Positions 1-6,776 of a stretch of 64,000 nucleotides of DNA are shown here, piece by piece. The stretch is from Fidelibacterota bacterium (GTDB taxonomy: Bacteria > Pseudomonadota > Alphaproteobacteria > Rhodospirillales > Rhodospirillaceae): assembly GCA_945903705.1 (NCBI GenBank), contig CAMDOZ010000001.1:1-64000 (forward strand), read 5' to 3'. Position numbers and translations under genes: made by a program. Under the pieces are notes generated by a model, which was not told where the DNA came from, searched no databases, and saw only the letters and a list, made by a program, of their open reading frames with translations. Every line of letters begins with the position of its first letter. Positions within the stretch are counted from its first letter, which is position 1.

Positions 1-797
1 AAGCCGTCGCGCAGCAACGTACGGTCTTCGCGGCGCGCAATCTGCGCCATGACACGGCGATCGAGCGTCTGGGTGAACCTTTGGAACAGCCACGGATTTA
101 TCGTGAGATCCGTACGCGGCATCAGCGTTTCGCGCAGGTCCGCGATCGAAACGAACACTTCGGTGAAAACGATTTCCGGTTTTCCGTCTTCGACGAACGC
201 ACACACCGGCTGGCGGCGCGTGAAGCTGGAAAGATCGACGCGTGCCAACGCGTCTTCGGCGCGGCCAAGTTCGGTCGGCGTCAGCGGCGTGCCGCGCTCG
301 GGGCTGTTGCGCATCAACTCGCGCGCGGCAACCAGTTCCGGCAGCGTCTTGCGCGGTGCCCCGCCGGTCGTGGCGGCCTGCCGCATGGCGAACGTCAGCA
401 ACTTGTCGTAATCCGTCTGCATGTCGAACCAGCTCGAGATCCGGTTCTTGCGCGCGTCGTTCTTGAACTTCTGCATGAGCGGGTCGCGCTCCCACAGCTT
501 CAAAAGCTTGATCACCGCGCGCTCGGCGGTGCCGGTTTCGCCGTTCTCGAACACGACCATGAGATCGGAGTTGCGTAAGCGATAAAGCCAGGCGGAACGG
601 GTGCGCGTCAGATCGTCGAACACCGTTTCGGCGTTACGCAGGTTTTCCTTGTCGCGGTTTTCCGGGGCAAGGCGCGACAGATGCAGGCGGATGACGCCTT
701 TGTCGCGGGCACTCGAGTCCAGAGACTTGAGATCGTCGAGGAAACGAGCTTCGTGGCTTGGCCCGAGAGGATTGGCGGCGGTGCCTTGTGCTTCCAT
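1..797 (-). CDS. EAL-like paralogue, 3' part outside window
   Basis: This minus-strand frame stays open from an ATG at 797 to the left edge, giving 265 residues with the stop off the window. The first ~110 residues resemble the N-terminus of the gene just upstream: both start with a short helix, then a hydrophobic strand pattern (VIRLHLSRLAPENR here, VVHLRLSQLLPPNR there), then a segment ending in a shared RDPL/GDPL pattern. The two genes therefore look like tandem duplicates. The upstream copy carries a degenerate EAL fold at its C-terminus; here that part lies outside the window, so an EAL fold is inference. The start is 8 bases after the upstream stop, so the pair is probably co-transcribed. 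No catalytic motif is visible and the function is unknown. Confidence 0.7.
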   Translation of the reverse strand, partial: MEAQGTAANPLGPSHEARFLDDLKSLDSSARDKGVIRLHLSRLAPENRDKENLRNAETVFDDLTRTRSAWLYRLRNSDLMVVFENGETGTAERAVIKLLKLWERDPLMQKFKNDARKNRISSWFDMQTDYDKLLTFAMRQAATTGGAPRKTLPELVAARELMRNSPERGTPLTPTELGRAEDALARVDLSSFTRRQPVCAFVEDGKPEIVFTEVFVSIADLRETLMPRTDLTINPWLFQRFTQTLDRRVMAQIARREDRTLLRDG

Positions 798-805
798 GAC
801 CGCTC

Positions 806-2002
806 CTACGCCCGGCGCCGCGATGCGGCCTTCTTGCGGTAGGCGTCCAGGAAATGACCCTGGAAAACGCGGATCCCGGTCTTGATGCCCCAGGCCAGCG
901 CACTGGCGGAATCGCAGCGGGACAGAATCATTTTTTCGGCACCGATGTTCTGCACGATGAATGCCGCGCTTTGATTCGTCGCCGGGTCCATCATGTCCAG
1001 AAGTTCCGGCGCCCAGACGATCTTGGCATAGTCGGGCTTCATCAACGCAACATCGAGCATGGCAAGAGCGGAGGTCGAGAGACCATCGATGAGAACCGCG
1101 TGGCCCATGCTGGAAAGGACACTCTGTGCGTCCAGGTACATACTGAAATTGGTGAGCACATCCACGGCCTGAACTTCGACAATGACCTTCTGCGGCTGTT
1201 CGACGCGCTCGAGGAAAGTCTGAAAGGCCGGCGTGAAGACGGTCTCAAGATTGAGATTGAGGCTGATCGCCGGAGCGCCGCGGGCTTGGGGCGCGCGCAA
1301 GACGATCTCGATCATGCGCTGGTCCATGGTGCGGGAGAGATCCTGGAACAGCGAGCGGTCGCCGAAGAGATTCCAGTTGGGCGCAATGGCCCGCTGAACA
1401 TCTCCCACGGACAGGAAGAATTCGTAGAACTCGATGGAGGCGTCGTTGTTCTGGGTATCGACGCGCAGTGCGACCTGATCGCGCACGAACGGCACGACGT
1501 TCAGGAAGGCGAGCTTTTTATGGATCTCGTCCAGCGCGGCCGGTGTAATCGTGGGGAACGCCTGTGCCGCCACCTTGGGCTGCACATGCTGGGCATCCTG
1601 GCGAAGCTGCTGGGCGGCGTGAATCGCCATCGCCGCGTCGAGGGTCAGGTCGTACCACAGGGCAAAACGGTCGTTGCCGCTTTCATCGTCGAGCGTCAGC
1701 GGGTCGCCTTCGAACAGTTTGCGGATACGGTGAATGATGTTGTTCACGTCGCGCTGGGCACCGGCGCCCACGATCATCGCGAGATCGTCGTTGGTCAGAC
1801 TGAAGATCTGGACCTGCCGTCCGCTTTCGAGCGTGCGGAACATGCGGGTGACGATCTTGACGCGGACTGGGGTGCGGTTCGGCGGAAGAAGCTGCGACAG
1901 GCGCAGGTGCACCACCTTGCGCCCTTCCGGATTGCGCCGAATCCGGTCGAGCGTGTCGACGAGCAAAGTCTCCTGATAGCCTCGTGCGCCCTGGTTCGAC
2001 AT
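806..2002 (-). CDS. Degenerate EAL-domain protein
   Basis: The product is 398 residues. The C-terminal ~150 residues follow the layout of an EAL (cyclic-di-GMP phosphodiesterase) barrel: a strand where the EAL signature should be (VIVEVQAVDVL), a G-H-x-V-L-I-D-G-L strand, a 'KIVWAPEL' segment, and a final GIRVFQGHFLDA resembling the terminal QG motif. The E-A-L triad and the DDFG metal loop are absent, so catalysis is unlikely and a binding or scaffold role is more plausible (inference). The N-terminal half is shared with the downstream paralogue and may be a degenerate GGDEF-like or unknown domain. ATG at 2002; divergent from hldE across about 290 bases. Confidence 0.75.
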   Translation of the reverse strand: MSNQGARGYQETLLVDTLDRIRRNPEGRKVVHLRLSQLLPPNRTPVRVKIVTRMFRTLESGRQVQIFSLTNDDLAMIVGAGAQRDVNNIIHRIRKLFEGDPLTLDDESGNDRFALWYDLTLDAAMAIHAAQQLRQDAQHVQPKVAAQAFPTITPAALDEIHKKLAFLNVVPFVRDQVALRVDTQNNDASIEFYEFFLSVGDVQRAIAPNWNLFGDRSLFQDLSRTMDQRMIEIVLRAPQARGAPAISLNLNLETVFTPAFQTFLERVEQPQKVIVEVQAVDVLTNFSMYLDAQSVLSSMGHAVLIDGLSTSALAMLDVALMKPDYAKIVWAPELLDMMDPATNQSAAFIVQNIGAEKMILSRCDSASALAWGIKTGIRVFQGHFLDAYRKKAASRRRA

Positions 2003-2294
2003 CTTCGGGGGTTATACAACCTTTACGCGCTATTTACCAAAGGGCCGGGGCCGCGAGAAGGCCTAAGGTACCGCGGCTCGTGAATCTGACACGACTCTAA
2101 GCCTATTTCAGCTCATCGTGAACGGTAACCATTTGGAAAAGATTAACAAATATTCTTTTTCTGGCCGGGTGTCATGAAGCGGCGCGCCCGGGGTCGCCAT
2201 CGTCTCCCATCGAGGCGTCCATTATCATAAGCCTGGTCCTGCGCGATAGGCGTGGGATCCACCTTTTTTGACCTCCGGTTACGATCGCAAGGAC
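2003..2294. promoter_or_regulatory. Divergent intergenic region, EAL-like pair / hldE
   Basis: About 290 bases separate the two divergent genes, so promoters for both should lie here. The part around 2120-2160 is clearly AT-richer than its surroundings (AACGGTAACCATTTGG, then GATTAACAAATATTC). I see no convincing paired -35/-10 boxes, no gene and no clear operator palindrome. Confidence 0.4.
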
Positions 2295-3797
2295 ATGACC
2301 ACGGCTTCCGATCCCGCCCTCGACGATCTCGCCGCCCTGACGGTGGTGCTTGGCAAGTTTCACGGCCGGCGAATCCTGTGCGTCGGCGACGTCATGGTCG
2401 ACCGGTCGATCTATGGGGAAGTGAAGCGAATTTCTCCCGAGGCGCCTGTTCCCGTTGTGCGGATCACCCGCGAAACCAGTGAGCTGGGCGGTGCGGGGAA
2501 TGTCGTGCGCAACCTCGCCGCCCTTGGCGCGTCCTGCGCCTTCGTCGCGGCGATCGGGGACGATCCTGCCGGGCGCGAGGTTTCAAACCTTCTCGCAAAG
2601 CTGCCCGTCGAGCCGTACTTGCGCGTGTCGCGCCAGCGGGAGACGACCATCAAGAACCGATTCTTCAGCTTGGACGGACACCACCTGCTCCGTGCCGATC
2701 GCGAAACACGTCTGCCGCTCGCCCCTGACGATGCGGCCGATGTCATGCGTGCGGTGACCTCCGAACTCCTGCGCGCCGAGGCGGTCATCCTGTCCGACTA
2801 CGGCAAGGGCGTCCTCTCCGGCGACATCGCGCAGGCCGTGATTGCCGCCGCCAAAGCGCAGCGCAAGCCGGTGATCGTCGATCCGAAGGGAGCAGATTAC
2901 GGCCGCTACGTCGGCGCGACGGTGCTTACGCCGAACCGTGCCGAATTGGCCGAAGCGACCGGCCTGCCCGTGGATACCAGCGAAAATCTGGTCACTGCCG
3001 CCCGCGGCCTCTGTCGCGACGTCGGCGTGGGCGCAGTTCTCGTGACTCGTTCGGGTGAAGGCATGACTCTGGTCACGGCGGACGGTACGGTTCACCACCA
3101 GCCCGCGCAGACGCGCGAGATCGCCGACGTTACCGGGGCGGGTGATACCGTTGCGGCCACGCTCACATTGGCCCTCGCGTGCAATGCGCCGCTGCCTGTT
3201 GCCATGCATATCGCAAATGCTGCGGCGGGCGTCGTGGTCGGGCGTCACGGCACCGCGGTTGCCAGTGTGCAGGACATCATCACGACCCTCCGCCAGACCG
3301 GCCTCGCCAGCGTCGACCAAAAGGTGGTCGACCGCTCCGAAGCCGTCGCGCGCGTCGTCGCCTGGCGCCGCGCCGGACTGAAAGTCGGCTTTACCAACGG
3401 CTGTTTCGACCTTCTCCATCCGGGTCATGTGTCGTTGCTGCGTCAAGCCCGCGCCGCCTGCGACCGGCTGGTCGTCGCCCTCAACAGCGACGCTTCCGTG
3501 AAACGCCTGAAGGGCGAAAGCCGTCCCGTGCAGACCGAAGCCGCCCGCGCCGCCGTCATGGCCTCGCTTGCCTCGGCCGATCTGGTCACGATCTTCAGCG
3601 AAGACACGCCTCTTGCCTTGATCGAAGCCTTGCGGCCTGATGTGCTCGTGAAGGGTGCGGACTATACTCGTGCGACCGTGGTCGGGGGCGATCTCGTGGA
3701 AGGGTACGGCGGCCGCATTGTCCTTGCGGAGCTGGTGCCGTCTTTCTCCACCACTGCCACCATCACGGCGCTGAAGGGAGCGCGATCAATCTCATGA
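2295..3797 (+). CDS. hldE: Bifunctional heptose 7-phosphate kinase / heptose 1-phosphate adenylyltransferase
   Basis: HldE makes ADP-heptose precursor for the lipopolysaccharide inner core. It phosphorylates D-glycero-beta-D-manno-heptose 7-phosphate at C1, then, after phosphatase action, adenylates heptose 1-phosphate. Residues ~15-330 are a PfkB/ribokinase-type kinase (substrate region GGAGNV, catalytic DVTGAGDT with the base Asp). Residues ~350-500 are a nucleotidyltransferase with NGCFDLLHPGH (HxGH motif) and a later VKGADY. About 500 residues is close to the usual ~480. The ATG at 2295 is preceded by AAGGA only one base away; an in-frame TTG at 2268 would add nine residues, so the exact start is open. 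The downstream lipoprotein gene overlaps or follows directly. Confidence 0.95.
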   Translation: MTTASDPALDDLAALTVVLGKFHGRRILCVGDVMVDRSIYGEVKRISPEAPVPVVRITRETSELGGAGNVVRNLAALGASCAFVAAIGDDPAGREVSNLLAKLPVEPYLRVSRQRETTIKNRFFSLDGHHLLRADRETRLPLAPDDAADVMRAVTSELLRAEAVILSDYGKGVLSGDIAQAVIAAAKAQRKPVIVDPKGADYGRYVGATVLTPNRAELAEATGLPVDTSENLVTAARGLCRDVGVGAVLVTRSGEGMTLVTADGTVHHQPAQTREIADVTGAGDTVAATLTLALACNAPLPVAMHIANAAAGVVVGRHGTAVASVQDIITTLRQTGLASVDQKVVDRSEAVARVVAWRRAGLKVGFTNGCFDLLHPGHVSLLRQARAACDRLVVALNSDASVKRLKGESRPVQTEAARAAVMASLASADLVTIFSEDTPLALIEALRPDVLVKGADYTRATVVGGDLVEGYGGRIVLAELVPSFSTTATITALKGARSIS

Positions 3798-3823
3798 TGT
3801 TCGCGATTCATGATGTCGGGGGC

Positions 3824-4213
3824 ATGATGCGGAACAACTATCGGCTTGCCGTCGCGGTGCTCGGCACCGCTTTTCTCGCGGGCTGCGCCCAAGGGCCCAC
3901 CCGCGGCTATCCTTATTTCAAGGAAAGCCTTGGCATCATCCGGCAAACGCCGCCCGCGGTGATCCGCCAGCCGGTGGTGCCCGAGATGCTCGTCCAATGC
4001 CGCGGTCATGTGCTTGTGCCCGCCCTCGGCATGGCTTTCGTGGCCAGAGGCCAGGAAAATCCCGCAAGCGGCCAGTACCTGCGTGAAGAAAACCTGACGC
4101 CGCCTTACCGGATTCTTCCGCCGCGCGCGATCGTGACGAAGGAGTTCAGCCCCGCGCGCCTCAACGTCGAACTCGACGATCAGAGGCGCATCATCGGGCT
4201 GTACTGCGGCTGA
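3824..4213 (+). CDS. I78-like protease-inhibitor lipoprotein
   Basis: This is a short exported protein. From the ATG at 3824 (GGGGG just upstream) it begins with a lipoprotein signal: MMRNN, a hydrophobic stretch, then the lipobox LAGC with Cys at residue 21. The C-terminus (ARLNVELDDQRRIIGLYCG) matches the end of peptidase-inhibitor I78 domains, which close with R-L-N-V...D...I...CG; 'RAIVTKEF' fits the reactive-loop side of that fold. Family knowledge suggests periplasmic inhibition of trypsin/elastase-like proteases; the target is unknown. The middle (~40 residues) is not recognised. An in-frame ATG at 3794 overlaps the hldE stop as ATGA but would give an awkward signal peptide. Probably co-transcribed with hldE. 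Confidence 0.7.
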   Translation: MMRNNYRLAVAVLGTAFLAGCAQGPTRGYPYFKESLGIIRQTPPAVIRQPVVPEMLVQCRGHVLVPALGMAFVARGQENPASGQYLREENLTPPYRILPPRAIVTKEFSPARLNVELDDQRRIIGLYCG

Positions 4214-4214
4214 A

Positions 4215-4233
4215 GCGTTTTCGAAGAAAACGC
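4215..4233. terminator. Hairpin between convergent hldE-lipoprotein and mmcB genes
   Basis: A perfect 8-bp inverted repeat (GCGTTTTC, loop GAA, GAAAACGC) lies directly after the lipoprotein stop and just beyond the mmcB stop. There is no U-run on either strand, so it is a candidate bidirectional 3'-end hairpin rather than a textbook intrinsic terminator. Confidence 0.45.
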
Positions 4234-4247
4234 GACAAACAAAGACC

Positions 4248-4781
4248 CTAGACTCTTGGATCCACCACGCTCGCAAGCCGCTTGCCGGCCGCGAGCGCAA
4301 ATCTCAACGTCAGCGCTTTTCGCCGTGACGCATGCAGCCGATGCTGCGGTGCCGGGCGCATGATGGCCGCGGTGTGCGCGTCGGCCATTACCACGCCGAC
4401 ATTCTCCGGAAGAATTTGCCACGGGAAGTGCGGCGGCACGGCGAAGGAGAAGGCGTCGCAGTAGGGCACATACTCCAGCCACTTGGCGTCGCCGCGGAAA
4501 TCCTCCGGCGTGCTCTTCACTTCGACCATCAGAATCGTGCCGGCCTCATTGAGGCCGACCACGTCGGCCCGCCGGCCGTTGCCCAGCTTGAATTCGATCA
4601 GGGTCGAGAATCCCATGTCCCCGAGCCAGCGGCAGACGCCGCGGGTGACCGCCGCCGTGACCACCTGGGGAGGCGGCCGCACCTGAGACCGCACAGGTCC
4701 TGTGGATCCGGGGCTGAGGTCAATCTCAGCTCCGCCAGTCGTGGTGGCACCAAAGAGTTCTGACAAGCCTGGGGTGTTCAT
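4248..4781 (-). CDS. mmcB: MmcB-family DNA repair protein
   Basis: This 177-residue protein matches the MmcB (DUF1052) family, described in Caulobacter as an SOS-induced protein protecting against mitomycin-C damage. The family has a PD-(D/E)xK nuclease-like core; visible motifs that fit are IEFKLGNGRRADVVGLN and ILMVEVKST (the E-x-K pair), followed by FRGDAKWLEYVPYCDAF. The ATG at 4781 is preferred because upstream sequence in this frame is not MmcB-like and because a LexA box lies exactly over it. Transcribed alone, divergent from panD across ~150 bases and convergent with the hldE unit. Biochemical activity in the family is not settled. Confidence 0.88.
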   Translation of the reverse strand: MNTPGLSELFGATTTGGAEIDLSPGSTGPVRSQVRPPPQVVTAAVTRGVCRWLGDMGFSTLIEFKLGNGRRADVVGLNEAGTILMVEVKSTPEDFRGDAKWLEYVPYCDAFSFAVPPHFPWQILPENVGVVMADAHTAAIMRPAPQHRLHASRRKALTLRFALAAGKRLASVVDPRV

Positions 4782-4790
4782 CGAATGTTC
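4776..4790 (-). promoter_or_regulatory. LexA box (SOS operator) over the mmcB start
   Basis: The plus strand reads GTTC-N7-GTTC (GTTCATCGAATGTTC), an exact match to the alphaproteobacterial LexA consensus; on the mmcB strand it is GAAC-N7-GAAC. It covers the presumed ATG at 4781. LexA here would block initiation or early elongation and give DNA-damage induction of mmcB. Exact consensus match plus the right gene make this strong, though binding is inferred. Confidence 0.8.
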
Positions 4791-4932
4791 CGCCCGGCAT
4801 TCGACTTTAAGCGGGCAGCTATGCTGAAGCAAGCGAGCACCCGCTTTCCCCCACCGGGCAGTATGCCTTCCGTTCCGCCGCGATTTCGCACCGCACACAT
4901 GAGGTGCAACCCACCCGGCGGCAGAGGTCCAA

Positions 4933-5382
4933 ATGATCAAAGTCATCCGCGCAAAGCTCCACGGCCTCCGGGTTACCGGGACCGACTTGCACTATCACGG
5001 CTCTATCACCCTCGACCCCGAACACGGCGTCCTCGCCGGCCTCTACCCCTGCGAGTTCGTCGAAATCTGGAACAAGAACTCCGGCGCACGACTCACGACC
5101 TATGTGATCTACGGCGAGCCCGGGTCCCGGTGCTGCATCTTGAACGGCGCGGCGGCGCGGACCTGCCAGGTCGGCGACGAACTCATCATCGCGGCATCAG
5201 CCGATGTGAAACCGTCAGAGTTCTACGACCTTCGGCCCAAGATCCTGACCTTCACGGCCGACAACGAAGTCGATCAGGTCCTTTATTACGACGTCTACAA
5301 GAGCGCCGCGCGCGACTTTGATTTCCGCATTGTCGACGAAACCGAAAGCCTTACCCCGGCGAAGCGGGTCCTCGCCCGCTAG
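4933..5382 (+). CDS. panD: Aspartate 1-decarboxylase precursor
   Basis: PanD decarboxylates L-aspartate to beta-alanine for pantothenate and coenzyme A. It is made as an inactive chain that cleaves itself at a Gly-Ser bond to form a pyruvoyl cofactor. The cleavage site is visible as HYHGS (Gly23-Ser24). Other family marks are KLH near residue 8, the ARLTTY segment with the active-site Tyr, EPGSR, and LNGAAAR followed by VGDELIIAA. The protein is 149 residues against about 126 usual; the extra length is at the C-terminus after the DNEV segment. ATG at 4933 with GCAGAGG upstream. Divergent from mmcB; followed by a GNAT gene. Confidence 0.95.
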   Translation: MIKVIRAKLHGLRVTGTDLHYHGSITLDPEHGVLAGLYPCEFVEIWNKNSGARLTTYVIYGEPGSRCCILNGAAARTCQVGDELIIAASADVKPSEFYDLRPKILTFTADNEVDQVLYYDVYKSAARDFDFRIVDETESLTPAKRVLAR

Positions 5383-5416
5383 CGGTCCAGCGAATTCGTG
5401 CTACGATTCGCGGGCC

Positions 5417-6001
5417 ATGGCCGCATCCATTCCATCTCTCTCGCTGCCGATCACCACGCGCCGGCTGCATATCCGCGACTATGTGGTGGGCGATGCGCCG
5501 ACGGTGTTCGGCTATGTGAACGATGCGGCCTACTGGCAGTTCCAGCGCGCAGAGCCGCCGACGGCCCAGCAGATCGACGCCCTCATCAAATGGGTCGTGA
5601 ACGAGCAGAACACTGCGCCGCGGCTTGCCTACTTTCTGGCGGTGACGCGCAAAGACACGGGTGAGATCGTGGGCGAGGCCGTGCTCAAGATACTCAACGC
5701 CGCCGAGCGCCAGGGTGAGCTCGGCTTCGGCGTTGCGCCGCGGTTCTGGAAACAGGGATACGGCACGGAAGCCACCGCGGCCATCATCGAGGCGGCCTTC
5801 TCGCAGCTGAAGCTGCATCGCCTCAGCGGACAGTGCAGCGCCGAGAATAAAGGCTCCATGCGCATCATGCAGAAAGTCGGCATGGCGCGCGAAGGACTCC
5901 TACGCGACGTGCATTTTGCCCGGGGCAAATGGTGGAGCACGGTGATCTACGGGGTGCTCGAGCATGAGTACGCCAAGATCAAGAGCGCGCTGAAAGCGTA
6001 G
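5417..6001 (+). CDS. RimJ/RimL-type GNAT acetyltransferase
   Basis: A 194-residue acetyl-CoA-dependent N-acetyltransferase of the RimJ/RimL branch. It starts with the typical PITTRRLHIRDY strand, has the acetyl-CoA loop in FWKQGYGTEA (Q/R-x-x-G-x-G/A), and ends with the family pattern N-x-x-S-x-R-I-M-x-K-V-G-M-x-x-E-G. The substrate could be a ribosomal protein N-terminus, an amino group on a small molecule or an antibiotic; sequence alone does not decide. ATG at 5417 was chosen because the family alignment begins a few residues later; a longer frame upstream overlaps panD and looks non-coding. Probably downstream in the panD transcript. Confidence 0.85.
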   Translation: MAASIPSLSLPITTRRLHIRDYVVGDAPTVFGYVNDAAYWQFQRAEPPTAQQIDALIKWVVNEQNTAPRLAYFLAVTRKDTGEIVGEAVLKILNAAERQGELGFGVAPRFWKQGYGTEATAAIIEAAFSQLKLHRLSGQCSAENKGSMRIMQKVGMAREGLLRDVHFARGKWWSTVIYGVLEHEYAKIKSALKA

Positions 6002-6040
6002 TCCGCCCCATCTGCCGCCTGAGCTCGATCAAGCCATTGA

Positions 6041-6110
6041 ATCGTCTCATATTTTGGACGTAGAAAAATTCTATTAGACGATAATTGATAAAATCTACGT
6101 CTTAGACGAT
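6041..6110. promoter_or_regulatory. Symmetrical operator-like repeats before the core-binding-domain gene
   Basis: In an AT-rich stretch, ATCGTCT (6041-6047) and GACGTAGA (6057-6064) are answered in inverse orientation by TCTACGTC (6094-6101) and AGACGAT (6104-6110). A further AGACGAT copy sits at 6076-6082, and TAGAA-AAA-TTCTA forms a small palindrome at 6061-6073. The nested symmetry just upstream of a gene suggests a multi-site operator or a recombinase-type binding region (inference). Function is unproven. Confidence 0.5.
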
Positions 6111-6134
6111 GTTGGCGGGACAAGGAGCATCACC

Positions 6135-6677
6135 ATGTCAGCCGGACGCACCCGTCAGCATTTCTACGATTTCCTCGATTATATGGCCGAAAAGGGCCTC
6201 ATGGCGGAAGCGACCGTCGCGGCACGGAAGGCGTCGGCGAGTCGCGTATTGGGCATCCTCAACGACGATGAAGCGGCCGATGTCACCACGCTCGATTTGG
6301 ACGACGTGATGAGGCGTTTTCAAAATCTCGAGGGTAGAAATTTCGCGCCGGGAAGCCTCAGGACTTATCTGAGTCGCACTAAGTCGGCAGTCGATGATTT
6401 CGAGAGGTACCTTAGCAACCCTCTCGGGTTTCGCCCGAGTGCTCAGTCACGTGAACCACGTGCAAAGCTGGAAACCAAGGTCGCGAATGGCGCAGCGCCG
6501 AGCGCTGAAAGAAAAACGCCGTCGATCCCGACAGCCGCTCCGATGGCAAGCAATATTCTACCGATTCCGATTAGGGCCGACACGATCGTGTTCGTCCAGG
6601 GTATCCCTTTCGATCTCACCGAGGCCGAAGCTGGAAAGATCGCCAATGTGATTCGAGCGATGGCGACGGTGAAGTAA
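6135..6677 (+). CDS. Recombinase-type core-binding (SAM-like) domain protein without catalytic domain
   Basis: The product is 180 residues. Residues ~8-95 resemble the N-terminal helical core-binding domain of tyrosine recombinases: HFYDFLDYMAEKGL, a helix with ARKASASRVLGIL, then LRTYLSRTKSAVDDFERYL. No catalytic R-H-R-Y domain follows. After a linker rich in Ala, Pro and Ser (~100-140) comes a short conserved-looking tail, 'IPIRADTIVFVQGIPFDLT' then EAEAGKIANVIRAMA. ATG at 6135 has a clear AAGGAG at 6122-6127. Composition is less GC-rich than neighbours, suggesting acquisition. It may be a DNA-binding accessory or regulatory protein, possibly acting on the repeats upstream; this is inference. 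Confidence 0.7.
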   Translation: MSAGRTRQHFYDFLDYMAEKGLMAEATVAARKASASRVLGILNDDEAADVTTLDLDDVMRRFQNLEGRNFAPGSLRTYLSRTKSAVDDFERYLSNPLGFRPSAQSREPRAKLETKVANGAAPSAERKTPSIPTAAPMASNILPIPIRADTIVFVQGIPFDLTEAEAGKIANVIRAMATVK

Positions 6678-6724
6678 CCGTCCATAGGCCTCCTTCCAAA
6701 AGAGGCGCACATCATCGGATTACC

Positions 6725-6776
6725 CGCCGCTGAGTCCGAAGGTCCAAACTTCGCACTCGGCGGCGTATCTTTTTTA
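6725..6776 (+). terminator. Intrinsic terminator after the core-binding-domain gene
   Basis: CGCCGCTGAGTCCGAAG (6725-6741) pairs with the inverse ending at 6765 with two mismatches, around a ~7-base loop, and is followed on the plus strand by TATCTTTTTT. It ends the plus-strand gene and overlaps the stop of the convergent flavin oxidoreductase. Confidence 0.8.
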
